64,000 nucleotides of DNA from Spodoptera frugiperda (taxonomy: Eukaryota > Arthropoda > Insecta > Lepidoptera > Noctuidae): contig NC_064239.1 of the NCBI RefSeq assembly GCF_023101765.2, positions 9,617,315 to 9,681,314 on the forward strand. Direction: 5' to 3'. How positions within the stretch are numbered: position 1 is the stretch's first letter; every line of letters begins with the position of its first letter. Below are positions 23,310 to 34,596 of the stretch, piece by piece. The notes under the pieces are model-generated. The model was not told the origin of the DNA. It saw only the letters and a list, made by a program, of their open reading frames with translations, and did not search any database. The position numbers and the translations under genes were made by a program.

Positions 23310-23452
23310 ATTTTTTTGAAGGGGGAAAATCATCCAATTACTTTTCTCGCCCTGGGCAAGGCGAGAGGGAGTATCAGACTTCTACTGACTAAAAACCACC
23401 CCGTTGCTACTCCTACTTTTCGAGCCGGAATCCCGGTAAACCAGCTAGGATA
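23310..23452 (+). mobile_element. Interspersed repeat F
   Basis: Ordered words GAAGGGGGAAAAT, TCTCGCCCTGGGCAAGGCGA, GACTAAAAACCACCCCG, TTCGAGCCGGAATCCCGGTA match 54048-54290. It stops at CTAGG, where the longer copy continues with GTAGTCCGCGGCTCCGG. Confidence 0.75.
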
Positions 23453-23469
23453 AACATGGAATTGGTAGA

Positions 23470-23541
23470 CCCTTTTGTGTCGGAGCTGCGGACTGCCTAG
23501 CAGGTACCGGGGCTTCGGCTAGAAAAGCAAGAGTACGAAAT
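23470..23541 (-). mobile_element. Inverted piece of repeat F
   Basis: On the minus strand it reads GTACTCTTGCTTTTCTAGCC, AAGCCCCGGTACCTGCTAGG, CAGTCCGCAGCTCCG. This is the 3' half of the same family, facing the copy at 23310-23452, 17 bp away. Confidence 0.7.
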
Positions 23542-24008
23542 CCAGTTATAACATCATATGCATTTGTTTTATGTTAAACTCTCACGGACAGAATTGAAGT
23601 TGAAATAATAAAGAAAATTCTAAATAAAGTCCAACATAGGTGCACGTGTAGTAAACTACCATGAGTTCTCCTTTCATCATTATCTGATCGATAAGCTATA
23701 AATGTAGTAGGTACCGGTTATTAGTCATTCGATTCAAATATCGATTGATTCGATACTTTCACTATCGAATAACATATTGATTGTCATTCGATTAAAACGC
23801 CCACACACTGCACGGGGATGGCTAATGTTGGTATAAATTATTATTATTACACCATACACTATGAGTATCTACGGTAGGAATTCAATTGGCAATGGTGTTT
23901 TTGCAGTAGGAATGGAAAATAGCTTCATAGCTTGATATGTAAACTTATTTTGGAATTAAAACATTTTCTATGTTCATTTAAAACTTTTTGTTATTTTTTT
24001 AAACAAAG
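23542..24008. other. AT-rich spacer
   Basis: Contains several ATTCGAT/ATCGAT-type words at 23720-23800. No element or gene defined. Confidence 0.4.
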
Positions 24009-24140
24009 AGGACTGGAAGGTGCTTACTTAAGCCTTTGCCCTGCATTGGGACGATCATGGTTGAAAATCAAAATACTAAAAGGGCTGACAAGCAGACGAA
24101 TCACCTGATGTAAGTAATCAGCGCCACCAAAGGAGTAAGT
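24009..24140 (+). mobile_element. Two short repeat scraps: SINE/LINE tail and repeat H start
   Basis: 24010-24065 has GCCTTTGCCCTGCATTGGGA, also seen at 57520-57580. 24083-24140 has GACGAATCACCTGATGTAAG and CAGCGCCACC, the first part of repeat H. Confidence 0.55.
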
Positions 24141-24529
24141 AACTTCAGTTTCTTAGTATGTTTTAAAGTTTTAGGTATAAAAAGTCTTGTAAAGATGTAC
24201 TCAGTTGATTATCTCCTATCTATTTCCTGCGAAAAGTCTAACTACAAGAACAATGAACTAATTTGTGTGACTCTTTCAACAACCCCAACCGCAAACGCAC
24301 CAAGTCCGCACCAATTTATTCATAAACAAAACTGTACTAATCGTACTATGATAGACAATAGAAAGCGCCTAACTGTGTGTAAACCGTAAACGCGAATGTT
24401 TACGTTAACAACACGTGTAAACAGTAAACACGGTGCCTTTGTGCAGCGGAACGCCTAATGAAGAGAATTTATGTTTGTGCCTCATTTGTGTGCATTACGC
24501 GGGCTATAAGATTGGACGCTAACTTGCTA
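24141..24529. other. Spacer before the 1.3-kb duplication
   Basis: Mixed composition; a plus-strand frame at 24195-24389 (64 codons) has no recognised feature. GCATTACGCGGGC at about 24490 gives a small GC-rich patch. Confidence 0.4.
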
Positions 24530-25850
24530 AGTGAGGGTTTGTGGGAGTATTAAGTTATTGTTGCTCAAAGGTGAAGGGAATCTAGGAAGTACCTACATAA
24601 TACTACACATAGGGATTGTTGTGAAAATTAGTATTCAAATTGTCCCTCATAGGATGTCATCTTTCATATTTTGTATGGAAAAGTAGAAGAATCTATTATG
24701 GTTCTTCTTGCATCGAACCATTGTTAATGAATTTTATTGATAAACGTGGTTTAGGTACAATATTTTTATAGATATTTGAAAAGATTAACTCAACGACACT
24801 AATCTCTTATATTCTTTCAATTAAGTAAAGTCAATAAAATCAATTCTCAAAAGCCCATTTCTAATTACAAAACATGTTCTAGAAACTATACCAAAATATA
24901 TCAGAGGTTTATCACCCTGCACGGAAGTCGGTGGTAAAGCCAGTTCTACCAAACCGGTGCATTCTATGCTCGAAGTATTGGCTAGATTAATATCTCGGAG
25001 TATCTCAATTGGCACAGTCAGACTTCAGGTACCGGTCCTATTTCTACTTTTCCTTAAAAAACGGTCTGTTCATTATCACCCCCATTCCATAATGTAATGA
25101 CTGAAAACTTGTGTTAAATTTAATGTATGATTTAGGGAACTGATACATAATTTTAGACGTTATGATGTTTTTATAAATGTTGCCTCATTACCATTACATA
25201 CCAGATTTATTGGTTTGTTAACCAGAAATTCTATGAATACTGATTCCCAAAATTCAATAATGATTTCATACTCGAATGCGAAAGTAACATCGATTATCGC
25301 ATTTACCGAACTCGAAATACGCAAAAGTTAATACGAATTACGTTTCAACATATCCTAAGCTCATACATAAATCTATAATTATCTTTCCAAAGGAATTCTT
25401 AATGCTCGAATGTCTTGAGAAAACTTTTCTTCGCTCGTAAACTCCGGAGTCTTCGCAACTTCCTATACTAAGTTTTTAATAGCATCCTCTTTGATTCGTT
25501 CCCTCATATATTATAAGCCATTGTTTAGTTAGAGGTCACCTCTGAACTGACTTCGTAAGGAGTCGTGGTATGTCTGTCGGTTTGTTGATGTTTATGCAAT
25601 TGTTTTATATTTTTCTATTACTCTGTTGAGAGTTGAATTTACTATGCACTTCTTAGCATATGACGAACTAGTTTTATCCAAAAACACACTCTAAGATTAT
25701 AGAAATAGAGTTTGATTTTGTGTGTGGTTGGTCAGGTTTATAAGGCTCTTTGTTATGTGGATTTAAAGTATTTGGATCCATCGTACTCGCCGGTTCTCTG
25801 TGGGCGATGGTACTGGACATGCAATATGAATTGTACTGCGGCTAGTGCAG
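24530..25850 (+). repeat. 1.3-kb tandem duplication, copy 1
   Basis: Begins AGTGAGGGTTTGTGGGAGTA and ends GCGGCTAGTGCAG, then the same start follows at 25851. It is colinear with 25851-27134, well above 90% identical by eye in long blocks, with a few replaced patches (for example 24725-24800). The repeat period is 1321 bp. No transposon ends are seen, so it is a simple segmental tandem duplication. Confidence 0.9.
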
Positions 25851-27134
25851 AGTGAGGGTTTGTGGGAGTATTAAGTTATTGTTGCTCAAAGGTGAAGGGA
25901 ATCTAGGAAGTACATACATAATACTACACATAGGAATTGTTGTGACAATTAGTATTCAAATTGTCCCTCAAAGAATGTCATCTTTCATTTGTATGGAAAA
26001 GTAGAAGAGCCTATTCTTGTTCTTGCATCGACCCATTGTCTGTAAAATGTGTAGGTATTGTAAAACGTAGTTTGAGTAATATTTACCACGACACTAATCT
26101 TTTAAGTTCTTTAAATTAAGTAAAGTTAATAAAATCAACTATCAAAAGACAATTTCTAATTACAAAGCATGTTCTAGAAACTATACCAAAATATATCAAA
26201 TGTTTATCACCCTGCACGGAAGTCGGTAGTAAAGCCAGTTCTACCAAACCGGTGCATTCTATGCTCGAAGTATTGGCTAGATTAATATCTCGGAGTATCT
26301 CAATTGGCACAGTCAGATTTCAGGTACCAGTTCTATTTCTACTTTTCCTTAAAAAACAGTTTGTTTATTATCACTCCCATTCCATAATGTAATGAGTGAA
26401 AACTTGTGTTACATTTAATGTATGATTTAGGAACTGACACATAACTTTAGGCGTTATGATCTTTTACTAAACGTACCACATTTATTGGTTTGTTAACCAG
26501 TAACATGGAAATTTTTATGAATACTGATTCCCAAAATACAATAACGATTTCATACTCGAATGCGAATGTAACATCGATTATCACATTTACCGAACTCGAA
26601 AGGCACAAAAGTTAATACGAATTACGTTTCAACATATCCTAAGCTCATACATAAATCTATAATTATCTTTCCAAAGGAATACTTAATGCTCGAATGTCTT
26701 GAGAAAACTTTTCTTCGCTCGTAAACTTCGGAGTCTTCGCAACTTCCTATACTAAGTTTTTAATAGCATCCTCTTTGATTCGTTCCCTCATATATTATAA
26801 GCCATTGTTTAGTTAGAGGTCACCTCTGAACTGACTTCGTAAGGAGTCGTGGTATGTCTGTCGGTTTGTTGATGTTTATGCAATTGTTTTATATTTTTCT
26901 ATTACTCTGTTGAGAGCTGCGTTTACTATGCACTTCTTAGCATATGACGAACTAGTTTTATCCAAAAACACACTCTAAAATTATAGAAATAGAGTTTGAT
27001 TTTGTGTGAGGTTGATCAGGTTTATAAGGCTCTTTGTTATGTGGATTTAAAGTATTTGGATCCATCGTACTCGCCGGTTCTCTGTGGGCGATGGTACTGG
27101 ACATGCAATATGAATTGTACTGCGGCTAGTGCAG
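25851..27134 (+). repeat. 1.3-kb tandem duplication, copy 2
   Basis: Same start and end words as copy 1, 37 bp shorter. The last 118 bp (27017-27134) are identical to 25733-25850. Similarity stops at GTGCAG, where unique sequence TCCCCTGCGATG follows. Confidence 0.9.
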
Positions 27135-27151
27135 TCCCCTGCGATGTCGAT
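27020..27151 (+). CDS. Possible internal exon, cysteine-rich, cut by the duplication
   Basis: Between a possible acceptor (GGTTGATCAG at 27010-27019) and a strong donor GTAAGTACG (27152) lie exactly 44 codons in an open frame with five cysteines (residues 6, 23, 30, 34 and 42), giving for example LCGRWYWTCNMNC. The spacing and aromatic content look like a secreted or extracellular domain, but I recognise no family. Copy 1 (25736-25850) carries the first 115 bp unchanged, but the duplication joint removes its end and donor. The upstream frame closes at a TAG at 26990, and the acceptor has a weak pyrimidine tract. Chance remains a real possibility. Confidence 0.25.
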
Positions 27152-27159
27152 GTAAGTAC

Positions 27160-27619
27160 GTTAGGGCGCATCCCTATTCATATATCATAATTTTCTTATG
27201 GGAATTGTTTTGCTACTTCGTTGTACGGCGCTTGATTGTTTCGCGAAGATTCTTTGAAGACAACTAGCGGTGTTTCAAGAGCCATCGTAAAATTTAACGA
27301 TGTGGGAGTTCTTTTTCATTAGTCAAGTTTATAGGTATATTGTCAACTGTTTCTTAATTGATTTTCAACCATCTTCATTTGGCTATAAAGTTAATAATCA
27401 GTTAAAGACTTTTGGTCATTTAAGGTAGTGCAATGTCCGTCGGTGTGACGGTGATTACCACTTTATCGCTCATTAAAAATATCATTAGAAATAAGTCTTG
27501 ATGTAAGACCGGGATTACTGATAAAAGCTAATACCAACAAGATTTTTCTGTAATAATAATTATTTTAGTTGTAAAATTACTTTTCCTCATTTCTCTAGCT
27601 AATTTTAGACACAATAAAA
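27160..27619. other. Spacer
   Basis: Right of the duplication, AT-rich, with one slightly GC-rich patch at 27215-27300. No gene or repeat. Confidence 0.4.
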
Positions 27620-27690
27620 AAATCCTGGCCTTCTCGCCTGGAGTGATACCATGGCCTCACAGAAAACCGACGCGAAATATTGTAGGAGTA
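27620..27690 (-). mobile_element. Repeat H, inverted tail fragment
   Basis: On the minus strand it reads GCGTCGGTTTTCTGTGAGGC and CATGGTATCACTCCAG, matching the region after TTTCACGTCGGTTTTCTGTG in the copy at 17838-18111. Confidence 0.5.
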
Positions 27691-28730
27691 TCAAAGAAAT
27701 TTCTAGAATCTGTCCAGAGAATCGTGGAACAGTACTTACGTACGTGGCTTAAGCCAAAACCAGTAGTTTATTATAAAAACAACAGCTTTGAGATTTAAAA
27801 TATATTTTCAAAGGGTCTGTTACTTAATATTAGATTCTGATTCATAGAAAATGATTAAAGGAACATCCCTAGACGTATCTAGATCGGCACGTGATGCTGT
27901 AGGGTCGCCATGCTGCGTTATAAAACGGGATTTGTCTCACATTATTTGTGCCGAATTGTGTCGACCCAATTTTGTATGTCATGTGACACCATTACCGTGT
28001 TTGGTTGAATAAACAAAAAAAATACTTTGTTTGTAAAATATGAGTGATGTTTTATTTTGTAGCGATCGCAAAATTAAATTGTTGCGCGTGTGAACTTAGG
28101 TTTATTTCTTGAGTTGATTAATTTTTTTTGGTCTTTAAATTGACAACTGAATACACAATGACATAATAGTTTACTGTACCTAGGAATCACACTAGTTATT
28201 ACTCGAACAACGAAAATAATTCAAAAACTAAAAAACCCAAAATTAACATGAAACCTTTAGTTTTCACATTACCTATAGCGAAAACGTACAAGACAACATA
28301 AACAAAACTAATAGTTGAATTATATGTAAGGCATAAGGCATAATTATACCAAAACAATGTAAGACCTGAACTAGAAAGCGCACTATAATTACCTGAGCAC
28401 TAATTTAAACTGCCCTGTTACTTAACTAATGTTAAACTCCAGAACATTTACTATTTCCTAGTAAACCATTTCGATACGTTTGTGTAACTCACGAATTTTC
28501 CGTTCCCAAGATATATGGTCAGTTTGTACCAGTTATCTATATCTTCACGACTAAGCAGTGAGGAGATATTCAATTAGTGGCCACACTAATTATGTTCTCA
28601 CCAATCAGAGCTCAGCTTTACTTTGGAATCGGATTTACAATCTGCACTGGTTAGTACTTATTTAGATATGGGATGCTTAATGTTGTAAATTTTGCCATTT
28701 GTAAAGTTTAGGTTTGGTTTCACCATATGT
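27691..28730. other. Spacer with one complex island
   Basis: 27885-28000 is complex: CGGCACGTGATGCTGTAGGG, then GCGTTATAAAACGGG (TATA-like), and AATAAAC 110 bp later. This could be a small transcription unit or an enhancer, but there is no coding frame. The remainder is AT-rich. Confidence 0.35.
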
Positions 28731-29008
28731 CATGGTGGCCCGGAGGTTTAAAACGCCTGCTTCTCATGCATGAGGGTGTGGGTTCGAAACCTACCAACGG
28801 CAAAGTACCAATGTGACTTTTTCCGAGATTATAGTCATATTTAGATACCACTAACAGACGTTGAAGGAAAAATCGGGCTTATAAGATTGAAATCGCTAAT
28901 CCCCATTGAGCAAGAGGGTTGATTATTGCTCAAACCTACTCGATGCAAGAAGAGGCTTTTGGTCAGCAGTGGCCACTTAAAAGCTGTTAATGTGTGTGTG
29001 TATGTGTA
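28731..29008 (+). mobile_element. tRNA-derived SINE, family C
   Basis: The head TGGTGGCCCGGAGGTTTAAA and a perfect B box GGTTCGAAACC (28781-28791) are followed by GCTCAAACCTACTCGATGCA, AGAAGAGGCTTTTGGTCAGC, AGTGGCCACTTAAAAGCTG and a (TG)n tail. A deleted copy lies at 31442-31580. Confidence 0.85.
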
Positions 29009-29056
29009 GGTTTAGTTTATTTTGCACGTTCAGCTATGTAGGCGTTTCAACTTTAA

Positions 29057-29090
29057 TTGTAACATTACATTCATTTATGTAATGTTACAA
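29057..29090. repeat. Perfect 14-bp-arm hairpin
   Basis: TTGTAACATTACAT and ATGTAATGTTACAA flank a 6-bp loop with no mismatch. Function unknown; it may be the remnant of a fold-back element. Confidence 0.7.
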
Positions 29091-31441
29091 GAAAACTCCT
29101 GTTTAATCTGGGACACAAACTTAAAATTCCGTGATAAGCAGTCATTAAATGTCACATCAATTTCTAGCAGTAGCTACTAGCAAAATATATGTCGCCTAAC
29201 GTTTAGATTCCTTAGACTCGCTTTACCATAAGTAGTCATTGAAAACGATCGTAACCAACATCTATACAACGTGTTGGGCCGATTTAAAACAAATTATTAC
29301 GTACTAGAACGTACAATTTTCAAAATTTATGGTCACTCTAGCGATACCAAAAGCGTTAATGGTTTTGTCTCGACAGTCGGCGCCAAATAGTTTAGGCTAT
29401 TATTCAATTCGTCGGAACAATCCTTTTTAGAATTTCTCTGGATTAACTTAGATGTATACTTAATGTGCTTTGAGACATTATTTTATGTTTGTGATTAAAT
29501 TGCGCAAAGATATATTGAAAGACATGAAGCTAGACTTCAGGCTGTGAGGTCGCTGTACATTGTTCTGAAAGTCTATTCTCCCGGAGCAGTCCGTATATTT
29601 ACCAGAACGCAGATATTTTACCTTCCAAATAAACTTGAAAAGGAAATGAAGAACTCCGAGTCGTTCTTATAGTCCCAGAGGAGGAAAATTCTGACAAAAG
29701 TATTTGTCTGACAATTTTTTTTTCTTCGAAAGATGTTTGTTGTCGATTGTGAGAACCTGATGTACGCAAACAATGTAACCATGCGTCTAATACACGTTTT
29801 CTCTTTTGGCATTTAAATTTAATAGGCTCCGATATCATACATTGACTTTTTCTCACAATTGTAAAAAAACATGATTGCCTCCTACTTCGTCTGGTACCCT
29901 AGTATCTTTGGTTAGGTAACATTTTTAAACTAGATTTTACGAAACGAACGGAACTGCAGAAAAGTGGTTTTACCGTTTCATAAGAAATCTATCTCAATCT
30001 AAGCTCACGATATACTCAAAACGGCAAGTAAGTGGTAAAAAATAGTAGGTGCAATATAATAATTTTTGTTGTATATTACGTAGGAACAATGGTCCGTTAA
30101 AATGATCTCATACGCCCATTAGCCCGCTTGTTTTCATCAGATAAGCAAAAACAGAGATTTGTTATACAATCTTCATACAAACGCTGACAGATAACGGTAA
30201 GTGGTTATTGAATGAGACAGTTGCAGACTTTATAATGTTGAGTTAGGAATATAGGGCAGAATGAAACAGTAGCATGAAGTTTTGATATGTACCAAAACAA
30301 GTCAAAGATTGGATCTAGTGCGTACATTTTAGAAGAAAGGAAATAAACTAGAAGTTGAATGGAGTAACGCTGACTGAATTTATTAGTTAGAAGTAGATGG
30401 GATTATGCAACACAGAGCGTGAACTCTGGGCGCCAAAACGTCACACACAAACAAGATAGGTAAGCTTGTTGAAAGGTAAATTGAAATAGAGACCCTATTC
30501 TATACGTCGGTCGTAAAGACACCTCACATTCTTTGCGAGATCATTCCTTTTCTATATCAGTACGTGGATTGTGGACATTGCTTTCACGGGTCATTCTATG
30601 TATAGGGAATTTTGCTGCCATTTTATCTCTATATGGAGTGCGAGCAAAAATAGGTGGTAAAGAACATGGCGATGGGTATCTTTATTAACGTTGATATTGT
30701 GTTTTGTTTTACATATAATTTTATTGTGTTTAGTTCAGAAAAGTTCATGATATAAATGAAAAGTAACAGAAGCAGTGGGCTATTGAAACTAATGTTTCAT
30801 CAATTCTCATTAGGTACATTAAAAGTAAGTAAAGCGTAATGCTTCTCTTATTTATTACAAAACTTCTAGCTCGAAATATCGAGTACAGAATATTTCACTT
30901 AAACTAACGAAAACTTTATTTATAGAATTGTGAGTGTGTTCTTTCTACTTCTTAAAGACAAAGTATCATTTTTTTTTCTATTAAACCATAAATAGTTACT
31001 TTTGAAATCAATAAATAAATAGGTAATCTATCAATCTGTTCGTCAGTGAAGCTAGGTGCTCGTTCCAATGTGTAGCTTCGAATGGATACTGACTGATACA
31101 TTTTTCTCATGCATTTCTTATATTAAACTTAAGTCAGACTAAAAGTATATTTGTTATGAACAAAAATATTTGCTTACTTTGTAAATAGGTTTTGAAAAGT
31201 TTTGTTTCATATAAAAGTTTAGGAAGGGAATGTAATATGAAGCTGAATATGGGTCAGGTGACTTACACAATGCAAACTATGTGGGAAGAGTAAAAGCAAA
31301 ATATTTTTGGTACAAATTTTGATATTGATTTTGTGGTATTTCGGTTCACGATTGAAGAACATGGATTTAATCATCTTCTGGACAAAAACTAAAAAGATTA
31401 GTCTGGTGCTATAATGAACCAAATCTCTGAAAAAATATAGT
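29091..31441. other. Unique AT-rich spacer
   Basis: No repeats found. Minus-strand frames at 29599-29856 and 31219-31422 lack domains and splice context. A purine/pyrimidine-mixed segment at 30405-30480 (CTCTGGGCGCCAAAACGTCA) is the only complex patch. Confidence 0.45.
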
Positions 31442-31580
31442 CGTGGTGGCCAGGAGGTTTAACCGGCATTGACCAAGCGTGGTGATTAATACTCAAACCT
31501 TCTCCGTGCGAGAAGAGACCTTTGGTTAACAGTGACCATTTATAGGCTGTTGATAAATCTGAATCCGCTGAAGGCAGGAT
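31442..31580 (+). mobile_element. SINE family C, internally deleted
   Basis: TGGTGGCCAGGAGGTTTAAC begins as in 28731; the central part with the B box is missing; the end TCCGTGCGAGAAGAGACCTT, AACAGTGACCATTTATAGGC matches again. Confidence 0.7.
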
Positions 31581-33744
31581 GCTTTCAATTGTACAACATT
31601 ACCACAAAAGTTGAATTAGCATAGTACTTGTACCTATACGAAACTACGAACCATAGCTTATGGTTAGTGTTATCTGTAAAACTAATATTAACAAAAGATA
31701 TTCAAGCACCCTCTCTGTAGAAAATATGAAAATTCAATGTTCAATATCGGTTGTTTTGCTATTAAAGTCCTTATGTCCACGTCGACGTCAGACGAGGCGG
31801 CTGAACAACAACAAACTAATGCCATTGAAACGACAACGCGATGCTCCGTATTTAGACTTGACGGTTTTAGTTAGACGGACGTTAGTTCAGTGTTGCGCAG
31901 TTCGTAGGCTAATGGTTCCCTGTTTGCTCGGTAGATTGAAGAGTTTTGTTTGGGTCGCTGGTGATAAACTTTTGTATGGAGTTCGATAGTATGCGTAGAT
32001 CAATTTTTTACGATGATTTTTCATTATGTTGCTTGTTCCGATAGATAAATGGAGAAACCCAGCACTTTTCAGCAAATGGACTTATATGGGCTAATAGATA
32101 ATGAGATTAATGTTTTTGTGCCTTCAATCTAATTTCTAATTTTGACATACTTCCAGTCTTTCTGTTTTGGCTGAGTAATGTAATTACTTATATTCCGAAC
32201 CACGCATAAGTTTGCAATATGCGCAGTCCTTTTCGTATCCCATAAGATAAAGATTGTTTAGCAGAAATGTACATTATGGTCGATGAAAGTAGCCGTATAC
32301 CTACTTACTTCTGGATTGGAAAATATAGAAAATCTATCAAGAAAATGTTTTAAAATCTTGCTAAGAATATCAAGTCAAGCATAACATTAACCTTAGAAAT
32401 ATTCCTTATTATGCAAGTCCAGTGTGAGATCCCTCAATAATTACCTAGCCTCGTGTATATTTAAACCACCTAGCTAAGAGTTTTTGCATCAGTCCATCAT
32501 CAGTCACGGACGACATAACAGTAATTATATGTAACATGAATAATCATAGCGAACGTAATTTATATTTTCCCACGAGGACGCCATAACTAGTTAAAAGCTA
32601 AGTTAGAACTAGTTCTCATGTAATGGGTGCCTGTCTTTGTCACTTCAGCTAGTGCATCCAGTTTCCTGACTCCGTGTCCTGAGCTATTAAAACTTCCGAG
32701 AACTTTAAACTTTCCTAAGTAAGGCATAAAGTTGACATTCCAACAGAGTGGATTTGTTTCCTAGTGACGTTTTAGTTGTAGTAAGAACAGTCGTCACAAT
32801 GTCTCCAGCACATGTTTGGTTATGGCCTCTAGACCAGTGACAAGATAAAGGCGGGCTTATGTGACATTAAAAAATATGGCAATTAGGAAGCCAAATTGCT
32901 GTAAGGAATTGGTGTTCTACTTAAATCAAGGTCCATTGAAAGTATTATAATTTTGATAAGTACTAGTATCGATTAAATTAAGGTCGAAATTGGGATGAAT
33001 AGATTAACTCTGTCTGTAGTTCGAGACTCGGGAGGATAAAGTTTGATATAGTACACAGACTACACAGTACTCATCAAAGCGCTATTGTTGAGTATGTTTG
33101 CGCATATCTTCGCATCGGCGAACAGGCAAACACTTAGATTGTAGTGTTGAGAAATGCTGACCCTTACAAATTCCTTTTCAAAGTTTTACAATTTGAATTT
33201 AAACGATTTGTTATCTTTGTTTAGTCTTTGAATACATTCCCTTGAAACTTTAATGACAGTTGAATACTATAAGAAGTACGGTCAATAATTTGAATAAACC
33301 GTCTCAATTCTAATTAAAATTCTCACCACAATACATAATAATATGGTTTCAGTGAATAGGTTTAAGGATTTTACAAACAATTATTCATTTTTAAACTTTT
33401 TCTTATTATCGCTGACTTAAAGGCCAGTATCCCTTTACTCTCGCACCCGTGCATGTAAAGAACAAATGTGCGATGCGTGCACATGAATACCGTGTCAGGA
33501 ATACTCAGGATGCATCTCGTATTCACGTCTTGGGCAAATCATTTTGTTCGCAATTTTCTACGTCCAAAACAATCTGTGTAACAGCTAGATGGGGGAACAA
33601 GCTGCCTTGTTTGAAAGCTAAGGAAATAGCCTGTGTGAAGCTAATTTAGATGTTCTTAAATTGTAGTTTGAGATTGGTGGTTGTTACCTAAGTTCTTTTT
33701 TTTGTTGTGTTTACTATGTTTTTGGTCGATACTTTAAAGGGACT
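31581..33744. other. Spacer with complex islands
   Basis: 31775-31975 is GC-richer (CCACGTCGACGTCAGACGAG; GTTCAGTGTTGCGCAGTTCG, containing an Inr-like TTCAGT) and carries a 109-codon frame (31660-31989) with no recognisable domain; it is a candidate promoter or exon. 33430-33650 is a second complex island with an open frame. Neither is supported enough to call. Confidence 0.35.
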
Positions 33745-33992
33745 GTCTGGTTGGTCGAGTGGTCGCAAGTGCGGTGAGGGTTCGCGGCTTCGTTTCCCGG
33801 GTCGGTCGATAGGCTGGGCGTTTTTCGGTTTTTAGAAAATTTATCTCAGTAGTAACATGGAGTTTGGAATTGTGCCCAGTATATGGCAATAGGCTCACCC
33901 ACATATGGGACTTATAACACAAATGGTAAAAAGGCACTACGTGCCGTTATGTGCACCTCTGCCTACCCCTCCGGTGATGAAAAAATGTGACG
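33745..33992 (+). mobile_element. tRNA-derived SINE, family A
   Basis: A box TGGTCGAGTGG (33752-33762), damaged B box (GGCTTCGTTTCCCGG), then CTGGGCGTTTTTCGG, TGCCCAGTATATGGCAATAG, GGCTCACCC, GTGCCGTTATGTGCACCTCT and GCCTACCCCTCCGGTGATG. Nearly full length. Confidence 0.85.
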
Positions 33993-34596
33993 ATAGATTG
34001 AGCTAGACTTTTAGAAGGGTTTGATGGACAGAAATGTGGCTAGAGGAAAAGATTACAATCGTATGTTTTGATGATGATGCAGCTTCTAATTATAAAGGAC
34101 ATTGCAATAATTCAACTGCAAATTGTACTTAAGACACTGATCACAGTCACACATAGAATCACTAGACAAACGAAACAATTAAATAAAATTAGATACAGTT
34201 CAACTAGTACATCTGTATGTAGTTCAATTGACACTATTTGACTCGATGTCTTGTGACAAAAATAAAATAATTGAGTATGGAGTAGGTACTATTACGCTAT
34301 ATGAAAAAAAAACGGTGAACAAAAGCCGGAATCAATCAAAATAACGGTTTTAGTAGATACGACTCTCACTTAATATGTCTTTGCGTGTAAATTGCTTTAC
34401 GTTCTTTTTTTCTTACTTTTTTTTTGTAGAACACGTTGTGGTGTTAATTTAAAAGCGGTTAGTATTTCACGTATCGTGGAAGAGTTTGAACAAGCTATAT
34501 CGTTCAAACGAGTGAACGATCGAGACTGTGAATTACTAAAAAACTAGCAGTAATTAACCCGTAGAAGTGTACAAAGATTTCTTTTTATTATTTTTA
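33993..34596. other. Spacer left of the long inverted repeat
   Basis: AT-rich, with T-rich tracts at 34400-34430. No gene or element. Confidence 0.45.

Noticed and set aside
24821..26310. A 64-codon minus-strand frame kept open in both copies of the 1.3-kb duplication (24821-25015 and 26116-26310)
   Set aside because: Neither frame starts with ATG, and most base differences between the copies change the residue (for example Pro to Leu, Pro to His, Gly to Cys, Arg to Ile). That is the pattern of neutral, not coding, evolution.
28990..29010. CRISPR-like or functional microsatellite array
   Set aside because: Only a short TG-rich tail of SINE family C; no spaced repeats occur anywhere in the window.
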